64,000 nucleotides of DNA from Cryobacterium sp. SO2 (GTDB lineage: Bacteria > Actinomycetota > Actinomycetes > Actinomycetales > Microbacteriaceae), in NCBI RefSeq assembly GCF_026151165.2, contig NZ_CP117849.1:2170001-2234000 (forward strand), read 5' to 3'. Shown here piece after piece: positions 8,410-17,337 of this stretch. Position numbers and translations under genes: made by a program. The stretch's first letter is position 1; each line of letters starts with the position of its first letter. The notes beneath the pieces were generated by a model. The model saw only the letters and a program-made list of their open reading frames with translations, had not been told where the DNA came from and ran no database searches.

Positions 8410-9630
8410 CTAGACGTTGGCGAGGGCGTAACCCTCTTCGCCGTGCACCGAGGTGTCGATGCCCGCAACTTCGTCTTCGTTCTTGACGCGGAAACCGATC
8501 GTCTTCTCGATGGCGAGTCCCAGCAGATAGGCGACGATGAACGAATAGATGAGCACCGAGAAGGCGGCGATCGCCTGCACGGCCAGCTGGCCGAGGTCGC
8601 CACCGACGAAGAGGCCGGTGCCGATCGCGAAGAAGCCCAGGTAGAGGGTGCCGATGACACCACCGACGAGGTGGATGCCCACGACGTCGAGTGAGTCATC
8701 GAAGCCGAACTTGAACTTCATTTCGATGGCCATGGCGCAGACCGCTCCGGCGACGGCGCCGAGCAGCAGGGCCCAACCGGGTTCGAGGTTCGCGCAGGCG
8801 GGGGTGATTGCCACGAGGCCGGCGACGGCACCGGAGGCGGCGCCCACCGAGGTGGCCTTGCCGTCCTTGATCTTCTCCACGATCAGCCAGCCGAGGATGG
8901 CGGCCGCGGTCGCGCCGAGGGTGTTGACCATGATCAGGCCGACGTTGGCGAGGCCGTTCAGCCACTCGGCGCCGGCGTTGAAGCCGAACCAGCCGAACCA
9001 GAGGATGGAGGCGCCGAGCAGCACCAGGGGCACGTTGTGCGGCTTGGTGATGCCCTTCTGGAAACCGATGCGCTTGCCGAGGACGAGCGCGAGGGCCAGC
9101 GCCGCAGCACCGGCGTTGATGTGCACGGCAGTACCACCCGCGTAGTCGATCACACCGGGGAGGCCGAGAGTGTCGCCGAGGCTCATGATCCAGCCACCGC
9201 CCCAGACCCAGGCAGCGACCGGGAAGTACACCAGGGTGGCCCAGATACCGGCGAAGATCATCCAGGAACCGAACTTGGCACGGTCAGCGACAGCACCGGA
9301 GATCAGGGCGACGGTGATGATCGCGAAGGTGGCTCCGTAGGTGGCGCCGAGGAGGTCGGTGCTGCCGGTTTCGCCCGTGGCGAGGGCGCCGAGGCCGAAG
9401 TCGGAGAACGGGTTACCCGCGAACTCCGTGGGTCCGCCGACTGCGCTCATGTTGAATCCGTACAGGATCCACAGCACCGAGATCAGTCCGAGGGCTCCGA
9501 AGCTCATCATCATCATGCTGACGACGCTCTTGGCCTTGACCAAACCGCCGTAGAAGAACGCGACTCCCGGAGTCATGAACAGCACCAGTGCGGTTGCCGT
9601 CAACCCCCATGCAATGCTTCCCGTGTCCAT
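8410..9630 (-). CDS. amt: Ammonium transporter Amt
   Basis: A 406-residue polytopic membrane protein with the Amt/MEP/Rh layout of about 11 membrane helices. Family signatures: MTPGVAFFYGGLVKAKSV near the N-terminus, the DYAGGTAVHINAGAAALALA stretch with the first pore histidine, and VGIHLVGGVIGTLYLG with the second. It imports ammonium at the plasma membrane. Start ATG follows GAGGTGTGAGGACAATCT. A GlnR-type operator lies about 100 bp upstream (9734-9771). There is no glnK/glnB or glnD beside it, unlike the common amtB-glnK-glnD operon. Confidence 0.95.
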   Translation of the reverse strand: MDTGSIAWGLTATALVLFMTPGVAFFYGGLVKAKSVVSMMMMSFGALGLISVLWILYGFNMSAVGGPTEFAGNPFSDFGLGALATGETGSTDLLGATYGATFAIITVALISGAVADRAKFGSWMIFAGIWATLVYFPVAAWVWGGGWIMSLGDTLGLPGVIDYAGGTAVHINAGAAALALALVLGKRIGFQKGITKPHNVPLVLLGASILWFGWFGFNAGAEWLNGLANVGLIMVNTLGATAAAILGWLIVEKIKDGKATSVGAASGAVAGLVAITPACANLEPGWALLLGAVAGAVCAMAIEMKFKFGFDDSLDVVGIHLVGGVIGTLYLGFFAIGTGLFVGGDLGQLAVQAIAAFSVLIYSFIVAYLLGLAIEKTIGFRVKNEDEVAGIDTSVHGEEGYALANV

Positions 9631-9733
9631 AGATTGTCCTCACACCTCTCGAGTTAGCTGGGTGTACCTCGAAGCCGCGCGATCAGAGTGCGGGGGCAGT
9701 TCCCGGGTACGCCCCTCAGTCTCCGACCAAGAC

Positions 9734-9771
9734 GTTTCAAGAGCCGTTCTTCCGTGTTTCCGGCATGTTAC
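9734..9771 (-). promoter_or_regulatory. GlnR-like nitrogen box upstream of amt
   Basis: On the minus strand the site reads GTAAC-N6-GAAAC-N6-GAACG-N6-GAAAC. Three of the four half-sites match the actinobacterial GlnR consensus (gTnAC-n6-GaAAC, repeated at 11-bp steps). It starts 104 bp upstream of the amt ATG. The regulator itself is not in the window, so binding by GlnR is inferred. Confidence 0.6.
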
Positions 9772-9813
9772 GCAACCGGTATGAAAGTTAAGAACGTGTT
9801 TCGCGTTCAACGC

Positions 9814-10869
9814 TCACTCGGCGTGCGGCGGCAGCTCTCCGGTGCTCAGGGCCACCATTCTGGACTGGGACCTCTGGTACTTCTTGCGGTAGCCGCCGCC
9901 CATCATCTCGGCGTCGAAGACGTCATGCAGGGGCATGCCGCTGGCGAGGATGGGGATCTCGGCGTCGTAGACCCTGTCGATGAAGGCGACCAGCCGCAGG
10001 GCATCCGTTTGGTCGGTCAGAAGGTAGACGTTCCGGAGGGCGATGACGTCCAGCCCGGCGATCATCTTGATGTACTTGGACGGATGCACCGTGCTCAAGT
10101 GCGCCATGAGCGCGCCGAAGTCGTCGAGGGTGACACTCGAACCGCGGGCCACGAGAGCCTCCGTCATGACGGTGAGCTCCTCCGGCGCCACGGTGGCAGC
10201 GTGACCCGAGGCGTCCCGGCGGCGGTAGTCCAGGCCGTCGATGCGCACGGTCTCGAAGTTCGCCGACATGGCCTGGATCTCGCGGAGGAAATCGGCCGCC
10301 GCGAAACGCCCCTCGCCCAAGGAATTCGGCGGGGTGTTGGATGTGGCGGCGACGCGGGTGCCTGACCCGATGAGTTCGCCGAGAAGGCGGGTCATCAGCA
10401 TGGTGTCGCCCGGGTCGTCGAGCTCGAACTCGTCGATGCAGATGAGCTGCGCACCCGTGAGCTGCTTCACCGTCTCCGCATAGCCGAGAGCGCCGACCAG
10501 GGCGGTGTACTCGATGAAGGTGCCGAAGTATTTGCGCCCGGGAGCGCCGTGCCACAGGGCGGCCAAGAGGTGGGTCTTGCCCACACCAAAACCACCGTCG
10601 AGGTAGATACCGGGAAGCTCGGCCTTGGACCGGCGTGCACGGGCGAAGAATCCGCCCGGGCGGGCACGCCAGGCCGCGAATCCGTTCAGGCGTTCGACGG
10701 CGCCCTGCTGCGACGGATAGTCGAGGTCAGGTCGGTAGGACTCGAAGGAGGCGTGCTCGAACTGCGGCGGCGGCACGAGCTCTGCCACGATCTCGGCTCC
10801 GGTGATCGACGGCGACCTGTCGACGAGTCTGAGGGGAAGCTGGCGGGTCGTCTTGACCGTGTCTGACAT
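9814..10869 (-). CDS. zapE: ZapE/AFG1-like cell division ATPase
   Basis: A 351-residue AFG1-family P-loop ATPase. Walker A is GGFGVGKTHLLAALWH (about residues 93-108), Walker B LICIDEFELDDPGDT (about 150), followed by the sensor region GTRVAATSNTPPNSLGEGRF. The C-terminus has the family pattern ALRLVAFIDRVYDAEIPI. In proteobacteria ZapE acts at the division ring; in mitochondria AFG1 works on misassembled membrane proteins; the role in actinobacteria is unproven. The ATG is preceded by AGGAACC. It is divergent from the rhodanese gene. Confidence 0.88.
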   Translation of the reverse strand: MSDTVKTTRQLPLRLVDRSPSITGAEIVAELVPPPQFEHASFESYRPDLDYPSQQGAVERLNGFAAWRARPGGFFARARRSKAELPGIYLDGGFGVGKTHLLAALWHGAPGRKYFGTFIEYTALVGALGYAETVKQLTGAQLICIDEFELDDPGDTMLMTRLLGELIGSGTRVAATSNTPPNSLGEGRFAAADFLREIQAMSANFETVRIDGLDYRRRDASGHAATVAPEELTVMTEALVARGSSVTLDDFGALMAHLSTVHPSKYIKMIAGLDVIALRNVYLLTDQTDALRLVAFIDRVYDAEIPILASGMPLHDVFDAEMMGGGYRKKYQRSQSRMVALSTGELPPHAE

Positions 10870-11014
10870 CCGGTTCCTGTCTGTGCGCCGGCATCCTGGC
10901 GGAATATCGGTGGTGGCTTCATCCTTGCAAACCTTGAGAAGATCTCCACCAGCCTAAATGCACAGATACCGAAAGCCGGGCCATGAGAGTCCGTCGCCCC
11001 ACCAGGAGGAAACC

Positions 11015-11932
11015 ATGACCGTCGGAACAGATCCGTCCCCCACCTTCGCCGGATACGCGCACCCGGAGCGACTCGTGTCCACCGAGTGGTTGCAGGAGCA
11101 CCTCGGAACCCCCGGCCTGGTCGTGGTCGAATCCGACGAGGACGTGATCCTCTACGAGACCGGCCACATCCCCACCGCGGTGAAGATCGACTGGCACACC
11201 GACCTCAACGACCCCGTCGAGCGCGACTACATCGACGGGACCGCCTTCGCGGCCCTGCTCGGCCGCAAGGGCATCAGCCGCGACAGCACTGTGGTCATCT
11301 ACGGCGACAAGAGCAACTGGTGGGCGGCGTACGCCCTCTGGGTCTTCACCCTGTTCGGGCACTCCGATGTGCGCCTGCTCGACGGCGGTCGGCAGAAGTG
11401 GATCGCCGAGGGTCGGGCCATCACCACGGAGCGCGAATCCGCGGAACCGGCAGAGTACCCGGTGGTGGAACGACACGATGCCCCCATCCGCGCGTACAAG
11501 GAGGACGTACTCGCCCACTTCGGCCATCCGCTCATCGACGTGCGTTCGCCAGAGGAGTACAGCGGTGAGCGCACCACGGCTCCCGCCTACCCGGAGGAAG
11601 GTGCGTTGCGGGCCGGGCACATCCCGTCGGCCGTATCCGTGCCCTGGGCGAGGGCAGCGGCGGATGACGCCACTTTCCGGTCCCGCGCCGAGCTCGACGC
11701 CATCTACCTGGACGAGGTCGGCCTCACCGGAGACGAACCGGTGATCGCCTATTGCCGCATCGGCGAACGCTCCAGCCACACCTGGTTCGTGCTGAGCCAC
11801 CTGCTGGGCATCGAGAACGTGCGCAACTACGACGGCTCCTGGACCGAATGGGGCAGCGCCGTCCGCGTGCCGATCGTGCAGGGTTCCGCGGCCGGCACAG
11901 CACCGGTCCCGACAGAGTCCCTTCCCCGCTGA
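11015..11932 (+). CDS. Sulfurtransferase with two rhodanese domains
   Basis: A 305-residue tandem rhodanese. The N-terminal inactive domain (about 20-140) is followed by the active domain (about 170-290), whose loop YCRIGERSSHTWF holds the catalytic cysteine. CRIGERS is the active-loop form of thiosulfate sulfurtransferases of the CysA/SseA group in actinobacteria. Start ATG has AGGAGGA 4 nt upstream, which decides it over an in-frame ATG at 10958. The SufE-like gene follows 19 bp later, the same pairing as sseA with its SufE-like neighbour in mycobacteria, so sulfur transfer for cofactors or tRNA is likely. Confidence 0.9.
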   Translation: MTVGTDPSPTFAGYAHPERLVSTEWLQEHLGTPGLVVVESDEDVILYETGHIPTAVKIDWHTDLNDPVERDYIDGTAFAALLGRKGISRDSTVVIYGDKSNWWAAYALWVFTLFGHSDVRLLDGGRQKWIAEGRAITTERESAEPAEYPVVERHDAPIRAYKEDVLAHFGHPLIDVRSPEEYSGERTTAPAYPEEGALRAGHIPSAVSVPWARAAADDATFRSRAELDAIYLDEVGLTGDEPVIAYCRIGERSSHTWFVLSHLLGIENVRNYDGSWTEWGSAVRVPIVQGSAAGTAPVPTESLPR

Positions 11933-11951
11933 GTATGGGAGAATTGACCCG

Positions 11952-12398
11952 ATGACCACACCTGACCTGCCTGACCAGCTCGCCGACATTCGCGAGGATT
12001 TCCTGGCGCTGGAGCAGCCGGACCGCCTGCAACTGCTGCTCGAATTCTCGAACGAGTTGCCGGCACTGCCGGAGCGCTACCAGGACCATCCCGACCTCTT
12101 CGAGCGGGTCGTGGAGTGCCAGTCCCCCGTGTTCATCGTCGTCGAGATCGATCAGGACGGCCTGGTGCACCTCTTCGCCACGGCGCCGGCGGAGTCACCC
12201 ACCACGCGTGGCTTCGCCTCGATTCTGGCCCAGGGCCTGGACGGGCTGACTGTGGATGCTGTGTTGGCCGTTCCCGATGACTTCCCGCAGACGATCGGGC
12301 TCACCCAGGCCGTGTCCCCGCTGCGCCTGCGCGGCATGACCGCCATGCTCGGCCGCGCCAAGCGGCAGCTGCGTGAACGCTCGGCAGCCCTGGCCTGA
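11952..12398 (+). CDS. SufE family sulfur acceptor
   Basis: A 148-residue SufE-like protein: YQDHPDLFERVVECQSPVFI contains the conserved sulfur-accepting cysteine (about residue 57), and the end has the SufE-type helical LGRAKRQLRE. SufE accepts persulfide from a cysteine desulfurase and stimulates its activity; here the partner may instead be the adjacent rhodanese. The two genes form a clear operon. No sufS lies in the window. Confidence 0.9.
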   Translation: MTTPDLPDQLADIREDFLALEQPDRLQLLLEFSNELPALPERYQDHPDLFERVVECQSPVFIVVEIDQDGLVHLFATAPAESPTTRGFASILAQGLDGLTVDAVLAVPDDFPQTIGLTQAVSPLRLRGMTAMLGRAKRQLRERSAALA

Positions 12399-12473
12399 CC
12401 GGTCCTGTTCTGGCCTGACCGATCCTGTTCTGGCCTGGCCTTGCCTGACCGGTCCTGTTCTGGCCTGGCCGAT
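12391..12473. repeat. Tandem 20-bp repeats between convergent genes
   Basis: TGGCCTGACCGGTCCTGTTC occurs at 12391 and 12411 (one change), then again as a copy extended by 10 bp up to 12460, then a partial copy. It starts in the last codons of the SufE gene and runs to the hydrolase stop codon. Confidence 0.92.
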
Positions 12474-13757
12474 TTAGGATTCGGCGGACTCGATGGCGGG
12501 CAGCGCTGAATCGATCCTGTTCAGCCAGGCCAGGATCGCCCCGTTCCAGCGCTGCGGGTCGTAGTTCCACAGCTTGGTGTGCCTGGCTACCGAAAACGGC
12601 ACCAGAGTGACGATGTCCGGGCGACGTTCGGCCAGCCGTCTGGATGGCGCCGACGGCACGAAGCCGTCGTCGTCGCTGTGCAGGATGAGGATCGGCAGGC
12701 TCAGGTCATCGGCCCTGGACACGAAATCCAGCCGGGGAAAGTCGATCGGCAGGTGCAGACCTGTCACGAGCCGCCCCCACCGACGGCCCATGACCACTAG
12801 GGCCCCGCGGACCACAGCGGTCGGCAGGTGCAGCGTCTCTGCCTGATAGGCCACCACATCCGCCCAATCGATCACGGGGGAATCGAGCACGATGCCGATG
12901 AGGCGGCCGTCGTGCACGGCCCGGGTCGCGGCCTGCAGGGAGATAGCGCCACCCATCGACCAGCCCATCAGCACGATCGCGGTGGCGCCGTTTCCTACGG
13001 CATAGTCGATGGCGGCCTCCACGTCCCGCCACTCGGTGTCGCCCAGACCGAAGCGGCCATCGGCGCTGGGCGGTGCCTCGCCGTCGTTCCGGTAGGAGAT
13101 GAGCAGCGACGTGAAGCCGGCGGCGTGGAAGACGGGCACGGCCCGCAGCGTCTCGTGGCGGCGCACCCCCCGGCCGTGTACCTGGATCACCCATCGCCCG
13201 CTCGGCTGTTCCGTGGGGAGCTGGGTCTCCGGGATGGGTGTGTCCGGAAGCTGTGTGCTCGGAAGCTGTGCGCCCGGGATGAGCCAGGCCGGGGCTTCGC
13301 CGCGGTCGGTGCTCACGGTCACATTGGTGTAGTCGAGGCCCAGGTCCCACGGCCCCAGGAACGAGTAGCCGCCGAGACGGCCCGAGACGACGGTGCTCAG
13401 GTCGCCGAAGTCCACGTGCAGGATGCGCCGCGTGACGCTCGTGCTCGTGCTGCGCTCGATCGCACCCAACCTGGCATGGCCGGAGTCCCCCGCGAACCAG
13501 AAACTGTAGTCGCCGGGCAGCACGGCATCCGCAGTGGCTTCGAGGGTGATCAGTCCCGCGTCGAGGTCGACGGCGAAGACCCTGATGTCGTCGGCACGCT
13601 TCGTCGGGGGTGTGACGATGCGACGCGCCATCACCCCGGCCAGCACTCCGATCGCGACGGATGCGGCTGCCGCAACGGCGGCCACACCACCGAGGACGAC
13701 CAGTCCCGCGGAGGTCACAGAGGTGACACCTCCAGGTCGTGCCTGAATCCCGGCCAT
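12474..13757 (-). CDS. Alpha/beta hydrolase with N-terminal membrane segment
   Basis: A 427-residue protein: an N-terminal membrane segment (about residues 13-37), a beta-rich middle domain, then an alpha/beta hydrolase domain (about 190-427) with nucleophile elbow GWSMGG (about 265-270), a probable acid in ILHSDDDGFVPS and histidine in SVARHTKLW. Start ATG at 13757 is chosen because GGAGGT lies 4 nt upstream; a GTG 39 nt earlier lacks one. Residues about 158-184 are a run of QLPxT-type pentapeptides, a local tandem duplication. The membrane anchor suggests action outside the cytoplasmic membrane; substrate unknown. Confidence 0.82.
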   Translation of the reverse strand: MAGIQARPGGVTSVTSAGLVVLGGVAAVAAAASVAIGVLAGVMARRIVTPPTKRADDIRVFAVDLDAGLITLEATADAVLPGDYSFWFAGDSGHARLGAIERSTSTSVTRRILHVDFGDLSTVVSGRLGGYSFLGPWDLGLDYTNVTVSTDRGEAPAWLIPGAQLPSTQLPDTPIPETQLPTEQPSGRWVIQVHGRGVRRHETLRAVPVFHAAGFTSLLISYRNDGEAPPSADGRFGLGDTEWRDVEAAIDYAVGNGATAIVLMGWSMGGAISLQAATRAVHDGRLIGIVLDSPVIDWADVVAYQAETLHLPTAVVRGALVVMGRRWGRLVTGLHLPIDFPRLDFVSRADDLSLPILILHSDDDGFVPSAPSRRLAERRPDIVTLVPFSVARHTKLWNYDPQRWNGAILAWLNRIDSALPAIESAES

Positions 13758-13809
13758 GCCTACCTCCGCACTGTTCGGCGTGCCTCGCACCAGCACACGG
13801 AAAAAACTC

Positions 13810-13815
13810 TAGTCT
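13810..13815 (+). promoter_or_regulatory. -10 element for leaderless DUF3000 gene
   Basis: TAGTCT followed by 6 nt and GTG. This TANNNT-N6-start geometry is typical of leaderless actinobacterial genes and supports the GTG at 13822. Confidence 0.5.
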
Positions 13816-13821
13816 GCAGAC

Positions 13822-14850
13822 GTGCCCGATACAGAGGATGAGCCCCGCCGCCCCGCGCAGTTTGCCGCGGCGCTCGACGCCATCCGCCATGCCACGCCCC
13901 GACCAGAGCTGGTCGTCACCGAGATTTCAGCCCCCGGCAACCTCGCGCCGTACGCCGTAGCCCTCTCCGCCGATGTCACGCCGGTTCGTCACGGCAGCGA
14001 CTCCGACTTCGGCACCGGACGCTTCATCCTGCTCTACGACCCCGATGAACCCGACAGCTGGGGCGGCCCGTTCCGGGTCGTCTGCTTCGCCCAGGCACCG
14101 CTCGAGACCGATATCGGCATCGATCCGTTCCTCGCCGAAGTCGCCTGGGCCTGGCTCGTCGACGCGCTCGACACCCGCGGCGCCGAGTACACCGCGGCAT
14201 CCGGCACCGCCACCAAGATCCTGTCGTCGGGGTTCGGCGAGCTCGCCCGTCAGGGCGACGGCGCCCAGATCGAACTCCGCGCTTCCTGGAGCCCGCTCAA
14301 CAACGACCTCGCCGCACACGTCGAAGGCTGGGGCGAACTGCTCTGCATGCTCGCAGGTCTGCCCCCGGCCGGGGAGATGCCCGCGCCGGCCAGGCACACC
14401 CACTCCGCTCATCCGTCCAGTCATCCGTCCAGGCCGGACGCGCCCGCTCACCGCCGTCAGGATCCGTCCGACGGAATCAGCCTCGGCCCGCTCGACCCGA
14501 TCGGCCCCTCGTCCGATGGAATGAGGCGAAGCGGACCCGGACTGCATACGCTGGGAGTGGTCGCCGCCGGCCTCGACTCCGGTGGCATGGAAACGGTCGG
14601 TGTCGATGTCACCGGCCTCGATACGCTCGGCGCCGACGGTGCCGGCAGGGAGACCGTGGGAATGAACGCCAGGGCAGCACGCACCGCCGGAGCCGGATCA
14701 GCAGGTGCCGGATCAACCGGAGCCGGCACCATCGACAACTCCAGCGCTCTCCCCGTTGGCCTGGGGATGTCGCCGGGTGCTCTCACAGCCCCCGCGGCCT
14801 CCGTCATGGCTGTCGCAGACCTCTCGGCGCACCGTGCAGCCCGTGGCTGA
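13822..14850 (+). CDS. DUF3000 family protein with repetitive C-terminal extension
   Basis: The first ~180 residues match DUF3000, a conserved actinobacterial family of unknown function found next to RNase D-like genes (SDFGTGRFILLYDPDEPDSW; EVAWAWLVDALDTRGAEYTA; ELRASWSPLNNDLAAHVEGW). Family members normally end there. Here a further ~160 residues follow, rich in Gly, Thr, Val and Ala, with repeats such as METVGVDVTGLDTLG and AGAGSAGAGSTGAG. The GTG start fits a leaderless promoter. The last codons overlap the start of the RNase D gene (GTGGCTGA), indicating translational coupling. Confidence 0.85.
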   Translation: MPDTEDEPRRPAQFAAALDAIRHATPRPELVVTEISAPGNLAPYAVALSADVTPVRHGSDSDFGTGRFILLYDPDEPDSWGGPFRVVCFAQAPLETDIGIDPFLAEVAWAWLVDALDTRGAEYTAASGTATKILSSGFGELARQGDGAQIELRASWSPLNNDLAAHVEGWGELLCMLAGLPPAGEMPAPARHTHSAHPSSHPSRPDAPAHRRQDPSDGISLGPLDPIGPSSDGMRRSGPGLHTLGVVAAGLDSGGMETVGVDVTGLDTLGADGAGRETVGMNARAARTAGAGSAGAGSTGAGTIDNSSALPVGLGMSPGALTAPAASVMAVADLSAHRAARG

Positions 14851-16054
14851 TCGAGCCGTGGTCGAGCACCAGGTCATCGACACCAGGGCCGGCTTCCTCG
14901 CGGCCGTCGCGGAGCTCTCCGACGGTTCAGGTCCGATCGGCATCGATGCTGAACGCGCGTCGGGCTTCACCTACTCCCAGCGTGCCTATCTGATCCAGGT
15001 GTACCGTCGCGAATCCGGCACCTTCTTGTTCGACCCTCCCGCCATCGGCGACTTCAGCGAACTCAACACCGCGCTCGCCGACGAGGAATGGATCCTGCAC
15101 GCCGCCAGCCAGGACCTTGCCTGCCTCAGGGAGGTGGGCCTGGACCCGAGCCGGATTTTCGACACCGAACTGGCCGCCCGCCTGCTCGGCCTGCCCAGGG
15201 TCGGGCTCGGCACCGTCGTGGAAGAACTTCTGGGCATCCATCTGGCCAAGGAGCACTCTGCGGCCAACTGGTCGACCCGACCGCTGCCGGAGAGCTGGCT
15301 GGTCTACGCCGCCCTCGACGTCGAATTGCTGCCGGACCTGCGCGACAGCATGGTCGCCATGCTCGTCGACTCCGACAAGACCGACATCGCCGACCAGGAG
15401 TTCGCCGCCGTTCTTGCCAAGGAGGCCAAGCCCGCCCGCGCGGAGCCCTGGCGCCGCCTGTCCGGCCTGCATGCGGTGCGAGGCCAGCGCAATCTGGCCG
15501 TGGCCCGCGAACTCTGGCTGGCCAGGGACGCCCTCGCGCAGGAGCTGGATGTCTCACCGGGCCGGTTGGTGCCCGACGCCTCCCTCGTGGCCGCAGCGCG
15601 CCTGCTCCCCACCACCCGGAACGCCCTCGCCGAGTTGCGCGAGTTCAACGGTCGCGCCAGCAGGACAGAACTCGACAGGTGGTGGCGGGCCATCCAGCAG
15701 GGCCTGGCCAGCGCCGACCTGCCGTCCGTGAAGGCCAACGGTGACACCCTCCCGCCGCCCCGCGCCTGGGCCGACCGCAATCCCGATGCCGACCTGCGGT
15801 TCAAGTCCGCCAGGGCGGCGCTGACGACCGTCTCGGAAGAACGCGCCGTGCCCCTCGAGAATCTGCTCACCCCCGAGCACCTGCGCCGGGTCTCCTGGCA
15901 GCCGCCCGAGCCCGCTGACGCCGAGAACGTGGCTGACGCGCTCGCCCTGCTCGGCGCGCGCCCCTGGCAGATTGAGGCGACCGCACAACTAATAGCGGAT
16001 GCCTTTGTGGAAGTCCACCAAAGCGCCGACGTGCCTCCGGACGCCCTTTCGTAG
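14843..16054 (+). CDS. Ribonuclease D-like 3'-5' exonuclease with HRDC domain
   Basis: About 403 residues. The N-terminal DEDD exonuclease domain (about 10-175) shows GPIGIDAERASGFTYSQRAY with the first acidic pair, and WILHAASQDLACL with the next Asp; an HRDC nucleic-acid-binding domain follows (about 210-290; REFNGRASRT is the end of it). It is the actinobacterial partner of DUF3000 genes and probably trims RNA 3' ends. The start is taken as the GTG at 14843, which overlaps the DUF3000 stop; a GTG at 14834 is the alternative. The open frame continues upstream inside DUF3000, but those codons do not resemble the family. Confidence 0.88.
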   Translation: MADRAVVEHQVIDTRAGFLAAVAELSDGSGPIGIDAERASGFTYSQRAYLIQVYRRESGTFLFDPPAIGDFSELNTALADEEWILHAASQDLACLREVGLDPSRIFDTELAARLLGLPRVGLGTVVEELLGIHLAKEHSAANWSTRPLPESWLVYAALDVELLPDLRDSMVAMLVDSDKTDIADQEFAAVLAKEAKPARAEPWRRLSGLHAVRGQRNLAVARELWLARDALAQELDVSPGRLVPDASLVAAARLLPTTRNALAELREFNGRASRTELDRWWRAIQQGLASADLPSVKANGDTLPPPRAWADRNPDADLRFKSARAALTTVSEERAVPLENLLTPEHLRRVSWQPPEPADAENVADALALLGARPWQIEATAQLIADAFVEVHQSADVPPDALS

Positions 16055-16131
16055 GAACAGTCAAAGGATTCCCTCCGGTTAATCCGTCACCCTAGGATCG
16101 TGCGATACCTGTTTTGAGTGATGGAGGCAAA

Positions 16132-17337
16132 GTGGCCGAGAGAACTGAAGTCGTCTTCGTGGACGGGGTCCGCACCCCGTTCGGTCGGGCCGGCGAGAAG
16201 GGTATGTACTGGAATACCCGCGCCGACGACCTCGTCGTCAAGGCGATCACCGGACTGATGGAACGCAACCCGACCGTGCCGGGCGAACGGATCGACGATG
16301 TCGCCATCGCCGCGACCACCCAGGCCGGCGACCAGGGCCTGACCCTGGGCCGCACAGCGGCCCTCCTGGCCGGGCTGCCGGTCTCCGTGCCGGGTTTCGC
16401 GATCGACCGTATGTGCGCGGGGGCGATGACCTCCGTGACCACCATGGGTGCGGCGATCGGCTTCGGTGCATACGACCTGGCCATCGCCGGCGGTGTCGAG
16501 CACATGGGCAGGCACCCGATGGGCTCCGGGGTCGACCCGAACCCGCGTTTTCTCAGTGAACGGCTGGTCAGCGAGGATGCCTTGAACATGGGATCGACCG
16601 CCGAGCGCATCCACGACAGGTTCCCCGCGTACACCAAGGAGCGCTCCGACCGGTACGCGCTGCGCAGCCAGCAGAAGGTGGCCGCCGCGTACGCGGCCGG
16701 CAACATCCAGCCGGACCTCGTCTCCGTGGCCACCCGCAGCGAGGCCGGCTGGGGCCTGGCCACCAGGGACGAGGCGCCCAGGCCCGAAACGACCCTCGCG
16801 GGCCTCGCCGCCCTGAAGACGCCGTTCCGGCCGCACGGCCGCATCACGGCCGGAAACGCCTCCGGCCTCAACGACGGCGCCACCGCGTGCCTGCTCGCCA
16901 GCGGAGCCACGGCCAAGGAACTCGGCCTCAGCGTCAAGATGAAACTCGTGAGCTTCGCCTTCGCCGGGGTGGAGCCGGAGGTGATGGGCCTTGGACCCGT
17001 GCCGTCCACAGAGAAGGCGCTGCGGAAAGCGGGTCTCTCGATCACCGACATCGGCCTCTTCGAGCTCAACGAGGCCTTCGCCGTGCAGGTGATCTCGTTC
17101 CTCGACCACTTCGGCATCGACGATGAGGACCCCCGGGTGAATGAATACGGCGGAGCGATCGCCATCGGCCATCCGCTCGCGTCCTCCGGCGTGCGCCTGA
17201 TGAATCAGCTCGCCCACCAGTTCGCCGCGCACCCCGAGGTGCGTTACGGTCTCACCGCCATGTGCATCGGCCTCGGCCAGGGTGGCACCGTCATTTGGGA
17301 AAATCCGCACTTCAACAAGAAGGCAGCCAAGCGATGA
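16132..17337 (+). CDS. fadA: Acetyl-CoA C-acyltransferase (thiolase)
   Basis: A 401-residue thiolase. Catalytic residues are visible: the nucleophilic Cys in IDRMCAGAMTS (about residue 96), His in AIAIGHPLASSG (about 347) and the second Cys in AMCIGLGQGG (about 377). It cleaves 3-ketoacyl-CoA in beta-oxidation. Start is the GTG with GGAGG 4 nt upstream; a TTG at 16114 is disfavoured. The stop overlaps the ATG of the downstream fadB-type gene, so the two enzymes are made together. Confidence 0.93.
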   Translation: MAERTEVVFVDGVRTPFGRAGEKGMYWNTRADDLVVKAITGLMERNPTVPGERIDDVAIAATTQAGDQGLTLGRTAALLAGLPVSVPGFAIDRMCAGAMTSVTTMGAAIGFGAYDLAIAGGVEHMGRHPMGSGVDPNPRFLSERLVSEDALNMGSTAERIHDRFPAYTKERSDRYALRSQQKVAAAYAAGNIQPDLVSVATRSEAGWGLATRDEAPRPETTLAGLAALKTPFRPHGRITAGNASGLNDGATACLLASGATAKELGLSVKMKLVSFAFAGVEPEVMGLGPVPSTEKALRKAGLSITDIGLFELNEAFAVQVISFLDHFGIDDEDPRVNEYGGAIAIGHPLASSGVRLMNQLAHQFAAHPEVRYGLTAMCIGLGQGGTVIWENPHFNKKAAKR

